Shown here: positions 14,101 to 23,730 of the stretch, in pieces
How the letters are laid out: each line of letters starts with the position of its first letter
How positions within the stretch are numbered: the stretch's first letter is position 1
From: Spirodela intermedia
Taxonomy: Eukaryota > Streptophyta > Magnoliopsida > Alismatales > Araceae
Length of the DNA: 64,000 nucleotides
Direction of reading: 5' to 3'
Assembly: GCA_902729315.2 (NCBI GenBank)
Contig: LR746271.1
Span: 5,786,001 to 5,850,000, forward strand
Notes under the pieces: generated by a model
What the model was told of the DNA's origin: nothing
Seen by the model: the letters and a program-made list of their open reading frames with translations, nothing else
Database searches by the model: none
Position numbers and translations under genes: made by a program

Positions 14101-15086
14101 AAAAGCTGGAACCCCAAATTTCTGAGGTGGTTTTAGAACTGTTCACTGAGACAGTGGCATTGCCTTAATGCTGCATGACCAGGCGGAAGCTCTCGATCTG
14201 GATAAAACAGTGCTTGAAACAGTCGAAGACGCTGCAGAGGACTGGAGAATTGATGACATCAAGGGTCTCCTGGGTCGCTGCAACTTCAAAGCTGACATGC
14301 TTGACAGAAAAGTCTCTCTCTTGAGCGGTGGAGAGAAGGTGAGCGTGCGCCAGTTCATCTTTCTTTATCCGTTTCTTTAGTTTGAACAGTCCGGCGTTGA
14401 CTGGGAGAAAATGAAAAAGCCTGCAATTCTATACACGGACAATGATCGAAGATCACATTCTTCTGTGTGGTGCCACGCAGGCAAGGCTCGCCTTCTGCAA
14501 GTTCATGGTGAAACCATCCACCCTGCTGGTGCTGGATGAGCCCACTAACCACTTGGACATTCCGTCAAAGGAGATGCTGGAGGTACTGTGGGTTGACTTT
14601 TGTTCATTTGTGAGTCAACTGTGCCTTTCTTCGGCTCAAACTTACACTTGTCTGGGCAGGAAGCCATCTCCGAATATAAGGGCACCGTGATAACCGTCTC
14701 CCATGACCGATATTTCATAAGGCAAATTGTCAACAGAGTGGTGGAGGTCAACGACGGGCACCTCGAAGACTACAATGGTGACTACAATGTAAGGCGTTTT
14801 TTCAGCACCTTTGTCTGTCATAATTTATGAATGCTAGGCTAGCGGCATCAATGGGGCCACGCAGCTCTCCAGCCCAGTCTGGCCTTCCAGGCTTTGGCCA
14901 AGGAAGAGCTAGCCTCATTTATCTGCCAGCAGCCAGCTGATTCTCTCTCTCTCTCTCTCTCTCTCTCTAGTATTACCTGGAGAAGAACTTGGAGGCTAGG
15001 GAAAGAGACTTGGAGCGTGAGGCCGAGCTTGAGGCCAAGGCCCCCAAGGTCAAAGCCAAGTCCAAGATGTCAAAGGTGACCCCCAA

Positions 15087-15134
<48 letters not shown>

Positions 15135-15258
15135 GGCTGATGGGTGGTATGAATTGATGCAGGAGGAGAAAGAAGCCAGGAAGAAGCAGAAGATGCTGGC
15201 GTTTCAGCAGTCCAAGGCGAAGTCAAAGGGCCTGAAGAACGCAAAGCGCTGGAAGTAA
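11171..15258 (+). CDS. ABCF5: ABC transporter F family member 5-like (GCN20-type twin-ATPase)
   Basis: Soluble ABC ATPase without membrane segments, of the translation-associated GCN20/EttA class. Nine phase-0 exons, 11171..12079, 13055..13396, 13550..13690, 13775..13954, 14183..14338, 14481..14582, 14660..14788, 14971..15075 and 15163..15258, encode 719 residues. The first ATP-binding domain has Walker A GVNGAGKT at 157-164, signature SFSGGWQ near 286 and Walker [13 protein letters not shown] near 307-318. The second has GPNGCGKS at 484-491, SGGEK at 572-576 and [12 protein letters not shown] near 595. A basic coiled-coil tail follows. The first 110 residues are Ser/Arg-rich with an acidic [11 protein letters not shown] block, as in Arabidopsis ABCF5, and may act as a plastid leader; that is inference. 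Introns 7 and 8 carry CT repeats before or near their acceptors. Confidence 0.94.
14943..14969 (+). repeat. (CT)n forming the acceptor tract of ABCF5 intron 7
   Basis: An uninterrupted CT run ends directly at the TAG acceptor of the exon starting at 14971. The microsatellite itself is the polypyrimidine tract. Confidence 0.9.
15091..15132 (+). repeat. (CT)21 in ABCF5 intron 8
   Basis: A CT run of about 42 bases fills half of this 87-base intron. It starts about 15 bases after the donor and ends about 30 bases before the acceptor at 15161-15162. Confidence 0.9.
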
Positions 15259-16255
15259 AGAAGCAGCTCCCCCTTCATCTGTAAATCCTCATGTAAGTTA
15301 TGTCAAGGCACAGCTAGTCTTCTCCTGCCTCCTTGCACTCTCTGTACATAATTCGATCATATCTTGGTCCATCACCTATCTCTTTGTGACACCCAACACA
15401 CACACACACACACACACAAACCTGTTCAGAGGAAAAAAAAGAATCAAAAAAAAAAAAAAAACTTGATTATCCATTATCCTTATGCAAAAAATAAAAATAG
15501 TTAGGGGCTTTGTTTGACTCTCTTCAGTCTGAAGTTGCTTGCTTTCTTAGCAGAATTTACAGCCTTATTAGAAAAATATTTCTGAAAAGGATTATAGTGT
15601 TTGTTTGTGAAATTAATCCACAATAAATGGAAATAATAAAGGGGAAAAATAGATGAGATGCATCTGTGGAATGAATTCAATGAGATGGGTTTTTCTTAAT
15701 TTTTAATCTCAGATATTCTTTTTTAGTTATAATCATCTCTCGACTGCGAGGATGAAAAGATCTAATATATTTATATACATTCTAAATAATATAATATGCA
15801 TATCTGGACTATAATGTTCGGGTTTCATTTTGAACCTAATTTCCTAATAATTAATTATTTTATATTCATTGAATGAAATTTTAATTAATATTTCAATTAC
15901 TTTCTTGATAAACCCCCCCCCCAAAAAGGCGGGTTAGTCAGTTTCTATAACTTGAACAGAGGCTGGGCCGGGCCCGATGGAAAGGCCCATTGATGTAAAC
16001 TAATAGTTGTTAAGGCTTTATATTAAGTGATAATGTCATCCAAAAATCAGTGAAAAAATAAAATAATTAAAATGATCAACCCCTCAAATGAGTTCATATG
16101 TTTAATCGAAGTTTACAACGTTGGAGGAAGAAATACGGTAATAATCTGGGTACTTGGTGCGGGCCGGGCCCAGCAAGGTTTCTCAGCTCCTGGGCCCATC
16201 GGGCCTTAAGACGGGCCCGACTTCATTTCCGGAGGGGGGGGGGCTCTCATCTTCG
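15259..16255. other. convergent intergenic region between ABCF5 and the DHQ synthase II-like gene
   Basis: Holds the 3' ends of two converging genes. It has a CA run at 15400-15418, A-rich runs and AT-rich sequence, and no supported ORF. Two copies of the 11-mer GGGCCGGGCCC (15965 and 16161) sit among other GGCCCA elements, as described in the findings. Confidence 0.6.
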
Positions 16256-16470
16256 TCATTTTTCCAGGATGAACTCCTGGATCTCTATTCCCGTGTGCCT
16301 GGCGCCGCCATGAACACTGAAGAGGACTTCATCTCCCACCTTCAAGGAGGTCACTGGAATGGACGTCCCCTTTGACCCTTCTGCACAGCACAGCACAGCA
16401 CAGCACTAATAAATAAGTCAACGCCACAAATCACTGAAGAGCAAGACTAATGCCCAAAGTAAAATCGAAA

Positions 16471-16514
<44 letters not shown>

Positions 16515-16834
16515 CTCTCTCCTCTCTCAATGTCAATATATATGTTTATATATATATATATAGAAAGAGAGAGCGAGAGAGAGAGAGAAAAAGAGATGCT
16601 TATTTATATAGAGGAGAGGAACCTTCGTGTGGGGGAACCAGGCCAACAGTCTCGGCATTCTGTAGGAAGAGGCTGTAAGAGACATTGTCATCTGGGTGTT
16701 CCTGTCCATGAACAAGATCGCACCATCAGGCATTGTGAGAATGAAACAGGAAGAAGATTCCCCGACCCTTTTCATGAATAAAGATGCATATATCTATATA
16801 ATTATCCAAGATTGATCAATAACTAGGGAATAAT

Positions 16835-16876
<42 letters not shown>

Positions 16877-19800
16877 AACGAGATTAAAAGTGTCCCTTTT
16901 GATATGGGGCTTGTCTACCATTTCAGGAAATATGCTAGAAAACCAGGATGGTCGGTGAATGGTATTAAGGGCAGACCTTTGCTTCCACAAGGACGAGGGA
17001 CCTCGACTCAACTTTGATGCGGCCCACAATGGCCACACGTTGCCTTCCTCCTCGGTCAACGACCATCACCTCCTTGCCCGCATGCAGCTCCGATAGGTAG
17101 CAGGTCTTCCCTCCTGGAACAGCAACATATGCATGCACCGGGCCCTGAAACCTCTCATCAGCTCTCTCTCTCTCTCTCTCTAGATATATATATATATAAT
17201 ATATATTTCATAATGTAATCTTGGGCTCACCGCATTGACTCGAAAAGGCCGACTGGCGATGTAGTTTGACTCCAGGCATTCTGAGTGGACAAGAAACAGG
17301 CCTCTGGCGAATGACCCAACCTGCAATAGTCAACGGATAATAAGAAACAATCGATTAATGAGAGATGGGTTAGCCATAAAACAATTTTTTGCGGCGGAAA
17401 ACTGACCGCCAGACCCACCAGGAGGCCTTCCCCGGGCAGCATGACGCTGCAGAGGTCCACACACACGCGGTCGCCCATCCCAGCTACTTGGACCCGCGTC
17501 ACAGTGGCCTTACTCAAGCCCACGGCGTTCTTCACCTCTTGTGTTCTATCAAAATACTCCTGAGATATTAACACCGCCATTAACTTGCAGAAACCAAGAA
17601 CTGCAGATTGAAGCAAACGCAAAGAGAGGGCACTGAGAGAGTAAAACGATGATCTTCTTCAGAGCAAGTATACTGAATTTCGCCATGTAAACACCATCAA
17701 TGCCGAGTATAATGATCCATGATAAAGAAGCCTAAATGGCGTTTTTAAAAGAAAAATAAATAATTATGATGAAATGTCGTTGACCAAACTTCTTAAATTA
17801 CAAGAAGAGGGTATCGACTATCACTGATGTTTACAGAAGTAGAGCCATTAGTCATTATGCAGAGAAGATTATTCCATTTACTGGGTTCCCAATGGGGTTA
17901 TGTAAATCGAAGGCCAATTAGGGGTTCAATCCTACTAGTTTCTCATAAAAATATTTTCTGATGAGTAGATAATCTAGCATGTATCAAAGTTTGGAGGATT
18001 AATTGACTGGATACCCGAGAACCATAATCTTTCAAAGGAACAGCTTCTAAGCCACTCTAACCCCATCCCGTGGCCAGAAATCGGCTGGGTAAGCGGCCAG
18101 GACAAGAACAAGTGGAGAGATGAATGAGGAATAAGCAGAGAGAAAGAGAGAACTGAGAGATGAAAAGATGTTGGTGGTAGAACCCTAATTTTCCATCCCT
18201 CAGAAAACTTAATCTAAGTTCGTTTTAACATTTTCTTTGATTTCCAGATCGCCCTCACTTTCTCTTCACTAACACGCTCAATTTCATGAGAAAATAAAAT
18301 CGAAATAAACTGTCTTCTCAATCAAAACGCACTGATCAGCCATGTCCATGCGTTTCCATAAGAAATGTCATGCTAATTATGATGATAATGATAATTATGA
18401 TGATGATGATGAGAACAATGAAAGTATCAGACTGAAATAATGGATAATGGTTTCAGAAATGTAGATGATGGAAACATCAAATGTAGCACATACAGATCCA
18501 ACTTAGTCACGATCAGTTCTTTGAAGATGTGCAATAAATGATCAGAAGATACCTTTAATCCGATAATTTGATGGACATTATCCACTTTGAGCACAACCCC
18601 ACCGAGCCCTTGCTCCAGTGCCTATACAAACGCATCAGGAACTCTTGATGAAGGAAGCAGTGGGCCGCATCTGGGGCCCCTTTGTATACTTCAATACTAG
18701 TTTAAGGAAGCTACCTCAAGGAAGACTTGAGCTTCAGTAGATGAAGAGGCAATGGCAAGAACAGTCTTTGAACAGCCTTGGAATGCTGCAACGATGTTCT
18801 CAGCGGGTATTACCTTCGGAGGTGAAGATTTACGTTCATCAAGAACAAGAAGAACATACGTAAATTGAAGAAAACGTAAAGACTTGAGCTCAGATTAATG
18901 GAACGAGAATTAGGTAGTATTTAAAATGATCAGAATCCCAGTTTTGGGCATGGGCAATCGATAATTAACATGTAAAGTTCCCCCCTCCTAAAGTCTGTGA
19001 CATTCTTCTGATATCCAACCATGTATGGGCCATCAGGAAATATCATAATCCAACTATCACCATAGTCTGATAAATCTAAAAAAAAATTGAACCACTTAAT
19101 TATAATCCTATATTCCATAAGAAATTAATAATTAATATATTGCCTACGATGGTCATTAATCACTCTATTATATTGTACATTAAAAAAATGTCAGAAAAAC
19201 ATTCTATATATGAAATCAGAGATGATAGAGCGAAGGACCAGAGAATCAACACTGGGGTCTGCAAAGGATGGTCACCCAATTAGATCATTATTTCAACACA
19301 TCCGCCTAGCATGGATGTATTTGCCCTGCAGAAAAAAAAATATTGGCGAATATATGAACTTTAACAAGACCATGAGCTTACACCTGCCATCCTCCCTGCA
19401 GGTGGATCACCACATGCCCATCTCCGTCATCAGGTTGAAGCTGCTCTAACTGCTGGGGGGAAGAAATCTCATGAAATGATGCGACCCTCTTGTTTTCTCC
19501 ATCAAGAATATCAGATCCTTGGAGGGCGAGAGGATTTATAAGAGCAATGGCTGCGACATACAAACCAAGAACTCACATGATCGAGAGCAAATAATGAAGA
19601 GAACCACAGAATAATAGATTGTCAAGTTTCTCATGAACATCTAGCTTCATCATGCTAAATCGATCAGCAGAAGAAAATGATGGTAACTATTCGCTGTATT
19701 ATCCCCATGATTTCATCCCCACTGAACAGTCCCCATTAATGGAGTCGGCTGATCAAGCTAAGCACGGAAATTAGAGACGACAGATTAAAATAATTGTCAG

Positions 19801-20397
19801 CAGAATCTTTCATATCGTTAGAGAAAGATCGATAAACTAGTAGTATATGTTTTATATTTGATCGAAGCGTGAAAGTCCCAGCAGGGTAAGGAGCATAGGA
19901 ACCGTACAGGACCAGTCATCTGCGAGGCCTCGTCTGTCCACAGGAAAGAGAAAGGTGCTCCAGCCCCTCTCGACGGCAGCGGTCATCACCTGCTTACTCT
20001 CGGTCCACACCCACACGAGCTTCTCTCTCCGGGGGTCCATGGCCGAGCACACCACCGAGCTAAGACCCACTCGCCGAACAGACGAGCCAGAGGCCGTCTT
20101 GTTCCAGGGACAGCGACCACCTGAGCGGAGAGGCGGTGAGCGGCGGGACGGGAAGGGGAGCCGGAAGACAAAGGAAACCTCGGAAGTTCACCCCCTCCTC
20201 CCCAGAGAGTGCTCCTCCGAGTCACCTCTGCTCCACACACGGCACAGTCTCTACCAACACCCCGCGGGGCGAAGAGCGGAGGGGACAAGGGAGACGAAGG
20301 TGGCGGTGGAAAATAGAAGCGGGTTACCTCTTCCACCGGGCGGTGCCGCCGAGCGAGGTGGGCTCACGGCTGCGGAGAGCGACCACCGCAGCGCCAT
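16256..20397 (-). CDS. 3-dehydroquinate synthase II-like protein (archaeal AroB' family), plastid-type leader
   Basis: Ten minus-strand exons, 20328..20397, 19908..20120, 19384..19550, 18715..18813, 18553..18621, 17419..17559, 17231..17320, 16977..17144, 16623..16701 and 16256..16380, join in frame to 406 residues. The first about 55 residues are Ser/Arg/Pro/Ala-rich with almost no acidic residues, typical of a plastid transit peptide, and are split by an intron. The body begins [11 protein letters not shown] and contains the family blocks [49 protein letters not shown] and [13 protein letters not shown] near the C-terminus. The archaeal enzyme makes 3-dehydroquinate by NAD-dependent oxidative deamination and cyclisation. 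Plants also have the ordinary AroB-type enzyme, so the plant substrate is unclear. A start at the internal ATG 20040 would lose the leader. Confidence 0.88.
16471..16512. repeat. (CT)n microsatellite in the last intron of the DHQ synthase II-like gene
   Basis: CT on the plus strand, so GA in the transcript, within the intron 16381..16622. Followed by a TA run and an interrupted GA run to about 16590. Confidence 0.9.
16833..16874. repeat. (GA)n microsatellite in intron 16702..16976
   Basis: GA on the plus strand, so CT in the transcript of the minus-strand gene, with one AAAG interruption. Confidence 0.9.
17162..17181. repeat. short (CT)10 next to an AT run in intron 17145..17230
   Basis: Ten CT units followed by an alternating AT tract. 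It fills nearly half of this 86-base intron of the DHQ synthase II-like gene. Confidence 0.85.
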
Positions 20398-21088
20398 GCC
20401 TCACATTCCCAGCGGGAACTATCCTCCCCGCCGCCGCCCGGTGTCTCCCTCCATCATCTCGTTATATCCACACCCCATGGTCCCGATGTCGGCCCCCCCT
20501 ACTGAGGAGTTAATCTACCAGTTAACGAGGCCATCCAGAGGAGGGTGGACAGAAACAGGCAGCAATGGGGGGGGTGACTATAGTACCCGGGCCCGGCGCG
20601 GATAACAGACTCATTTACCCAAGTTTTACTAGAATGAGATTTCCATAAATAGGGAAATAGGTCTTTAATCCCAAGCGGGAATATATATAATATTTATTTA
20701 TATTCTACAGGGGAGGTATTTTTAAACATAAATAATGATCAGAAATAATTATGTGATGGGTATTTTTTGAAAAGAGCCTATTTTGGGAAATCTGGCCTTT
20801 TTCGCCGAAGCTTGGGCAGTCATTATTATCTTGGAGGCGTTATCTGAAGAACAGGAGGAGGCGACGATCAACCTTTATTAGGTCTTCTTCCTCCCGCGAG
20901 GTGGGCCGGGCGGGGGGCCACAGGAGAGAGGACCAACCCGCCCAGCTCTGGTTATTACGTGAGCTCCAATCTTGGGACGACGATGCCGGCGCCGCCACCG
21001 GGGACGGAGCGTGGAGCCTCCAGAAGGTGGTGGATGGAGCGGAAAGAATCGGGGAGAGATGGGGGCGAGGGTGCGGGAGGGGGACTTA

Positions 21089-22216
21089 CTAGTCTTCGGG
21101 GCAGATGAGGGAGAACACCGGCAGCCGCCTCCAGCGGCGAGGGCCATGGAGAATCCGCTCCAGTTCCGCCTCCTCCTCCTCTGACGGCGGCCAATCGAAG
21201 GTGGAAGCCGACGGGGGCGGCGGCGGCGGTGGCGGCGGCGGCGGCGGCGTGTTCTCGCTGGCCATGAACGGCCTCTCGTCGCCCTCCGTCGTCCGCATCC
21301 TGGGGGGCTGGGACTCCGTGCAGGTGCTAATGGCGCAGACTGGGAATGGATCTTCGGAGGCGGAGCTCTGCTGCTGCAGATAGATGTACTACTCTGTGTA
21401 AAAGTCAAGGGTAGACGAACTCCGCGTGATCGAGAAATAGATAGAATGGTTCGTCACCGGCGACGGAGGAGGGATGGGGCGGTTCCTGCTGAATTGCTTG
21501 CTCTGAGAAGCGTTCGACAGCCACCCCACCATCTGCTCGATGAAGATGAGACGAAGGGTAAACTTCGGAGGCGTGAAAGCAGAGATATCCCGGGAGAGGT
21601 GTACCTGGTAATCCATGGCGTACCCTTCGTCCTCGAAAGATCTGCGGCTCTGCACCCTGTGGAAGTGCCCGTTTCCGCCGCCGTTGCGGACGTTGTTGGT
21701 GTTGCTGTTGGCGGAGTAGGGGCCTAGTGCGAGGAGACGCCTGGTGGCGGCGTGGCAGACCCGGTTGTCGCCGTGCGGTTCGTCATTGATCACCAAGACG
21801 CCGTCCTCCAGCACGGCGCCCTTCGCTGGCGTGCAGAAAACCGCGGGGGACCTACCCGGCGGAGTCAGGGTCATCCCCGCGGGAGACAGGGAGGAATCCG
21901 GAGAGGAGCGCAGGTTCAGAAACTGCCGGAGGAGGGGCATTTCATCGGACGAGGAGGAGTTGCTGAAGAGGTGGGGACGGGTGTATCGTAGGAGGGAGGC
22001 GTCGACGTCGTTAGGGCTGCTGCCGTTGGAGTTTGGCCCGGTGGCGCAGGCGTTGAAGGCAGGAACCAGGTAGGCGTTGGCGGAGAACTGCTGTGACAGG
22101 CGGCGGGCCCGGATGGCGTATCCAGACGAGGAGGCATCGGTCTGGGAGTCGCTACTTCCGCCACCGCTGCCGATCGTCGGTTTGCTGTTGGTTCCCTCGC
22201 TGCCGTGATATTCCAT
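21089..22216 (-). CDS. unrecognised plant protein with polyproline tract
   Basis: I do not recognise the function. Exon 1 is 21605..22216 (204 codons from MEYHGSEG). It ends at a CAG|GTACAC donor in phase 0. Exon 2 begins around 21370-21391, where more than one AG acceptor keeps the frame, and runs to TAG at 21089. Exon 1 is Ser/Asn-rich and has blocks that look conserved rather than random (LSQQFSANAYLVPAF, NDVDASLLRYTRP, FCTPAKGAVLEDGVLVIND). Exon 2 carries about twelve consecutive prolines, then FDWPPSEEEEAELERIL and a short hydrophobic end (RLPVFSLIC). The protein is about 280 residues, probably soluble, with much predicted disorder. The stop codon overlaps a perfect GTAAGT donor, but the downstream acceptors I tried only produce new stops. 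Confidence 0.6.
21214..21249. repeat. (GGC)n encoding the polyproline run
   Basis: A GGC/GGT triplet repeat on the plus strand reads as CCG/CCC proline codons on the minus strand inside exon 2 of the unrecognised gene. Length variation between alleles would be in-frame. Confidence 0.85.
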
Positions 22217-23302
22217 GAGTGGACCGCCAGAACCTTTTACCGGCTACGGAGCAGACTGACAAGGCCGACGACGGTTTGCTACAAGGAAAAAAGAAGAGTA
22301 AAAAATTGATAATTTGCGGTCACGGAGGGAGTGAAAGCGGCCTTTTTAAAGTTAAAATTGACAGAAAGTTAGTAAAAAGGATTTGCCAGTTAAAAGCCAA
22401 TGAAATAAAGAACTCCCATTACAGATAAAATTTGCTTTTGCTCAATCTTAGCGACCTCAAGTTCTTGAACGACGTGCCCAGGGAAAACCTCCACGAGAAA
22501 CGCGAAGCGACCTTACCGGAACAGATTCCGACTCTTCAGCATATTGACGCAATCAAATCGGAGGAAATGCAGGGTGAGTTGACACATAAAAACAAATAAA
22601 GGGTGTATGATCTCCGGTCTTAGAATAGTTCTGAGTGGTAGCTTTCCGTTCTCAACGGCAAAATAATATTCTATGTTAACAGATATTACACGAACGGCAA
22701 CGAAGGGCAAAAACTGACCGGAATTTATTTGCAAATAATTATCATAACGCTCCCTCAAAACCGAACAACGAAACGATCGAAAATATCGGTAACGGCGTGG
22801 AGCGAAGATCACGGACAAAGACTGCTTCTCTCATCGAATCACGAAACAACAACGATTCGCAGGAAGAACAGAAGCACAAAAATACAGCAATGCGACAGCA
22901 ATCAATCGTCTCCTCACCAGAGCTCTGCAAAAAGCTGAATCGCCTCTTATCTACGGAAAGAGAATCAGCTCCGATCACATTATTTTTCTTTAGAGCTGGG
23001 ATGACGGGAGAGGAAAACCTGAAACCCCAAACATTACGAAGAGATAGGCGATGAAAAATCTGGTTCGATGCTGACGCGGAGACGGGGTAGGATGCAGATG
23101 CCAATTGCTCACCGCCGACGCGCCGGACTCGGCAGCTCGACGGCGCCGGAGACCACCCCCACCTCCGGTCGCTCCCCCGCCTTCAAGATCGGATCTCGTT
23201 CCCCCCGAGAGACTCTCTCCTTCCTTTCGTAGCCTCCCCTCCCGGGAAAGCCAGTTCAGAACCGAGGAAAGAGGCTGAAAATTAGAGAAACTAAATAGGC
23301 AA

Positions 23303-23336
23303 GGGGGGGGGGGGGAGGGGGAGGGGGGGGGCGGCG
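23303..23336 (+). other. G-run block, possible G-quadruplex
   Basis: Fourteen G, then G5 and G9 runs separated by single A bases, on the plus strand about 400 bases upstream of the PPR start codon. It could fold as a quadruplex on the plus strand. Run lengths are assembly-sensitive. Confidence 0.6.
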
Positions 23337-23615
23337 GTAACCAGATTAGTTGTCCACGTGGCGCCACAGTCCCCCTCTTATTGGGCGCAAAATTGATGAC
23401 ATCATCACGACAGTCGGCGGAGAGCGCGGGGGATCCGGGGGGGCGTTGAGCGAGCCCGGCGGAGATCCGACTGGACGAACGAACCGCTTTTCGTGCCACG
23501 TGTCCCGCCACGTCATGATTCTTGATCCCAGAAGATTCTTATAACGTGATGAAATCGCCTGCGAGTTTGATCCTTCCACGTGGCATTTTTACAGCTCCCA
23601 ATCATATGACGTCAT

Positions 23616-23618
<3 letters not shown>

Positions 23619-23652
<34 letters not shown>
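23619..23652 (+). repeat. (CT)n in the presumed 5' leader of the PPR gene
   Basis: About 34 bases of TC repeat ending about 80 bases before the PPR start codon, on the sense strand as pyrimidine. CT-rich tracts are common at plant transcription starts (Y patches). Confidence 0.85.
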
Positions 23653-23653
<1 letters not shown>

Positions 23654-23730
23654 CACAGGAGGGAGGGAGAGTACTGAATTGTTTTAACCGTGGCGGCGAT
23701 TCCGCCGCCGCTGCGGCCGTGCTCCGGCGC

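Larger units (their letters stand above)
22217..23730. other. divergent upstream region of the polyproline gene and the PPR gene
   Basis: Contains the promoters and leaders of two divergent genes. A 120-codon minus-strand frame begins at 23104 (MASASYPV) and looks faintly leader-like, but I see no conserved downstream exon. A G-run block lies at 23303-23336. ACGTGGC/CACGTGG-type ABRE or G-box cores occur near 23355, 23495 and 23577, in the PPR promoter. Confidence 0.5.

Noticed and set aside
17925-17945. GGGGTTCAATCCT, resembling a tRNA T-arm
   Set aside because: The flanking bases do not form a T stem, there is no matching acceptor or anticodon arm, and it lies in an intron of the DHQ synthase II-like gene.
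21075-21091. GTAAGT donor overlapping the stop of the polyproline gene as evidence for a third exon
   Set aside because: The plausible downstream acceptors (after CTGGAG or CCCAAG) both recreate a stop at the junction, so a longer protein is not supported.
22742-23104. 120-codon minus frame starting MASASYPVSAS, somewhat leader-like
   Set aside because: No conserved continuation or convincing splice partner. It lies in the upstream region of the polyproline gene and could be untranslated leader.
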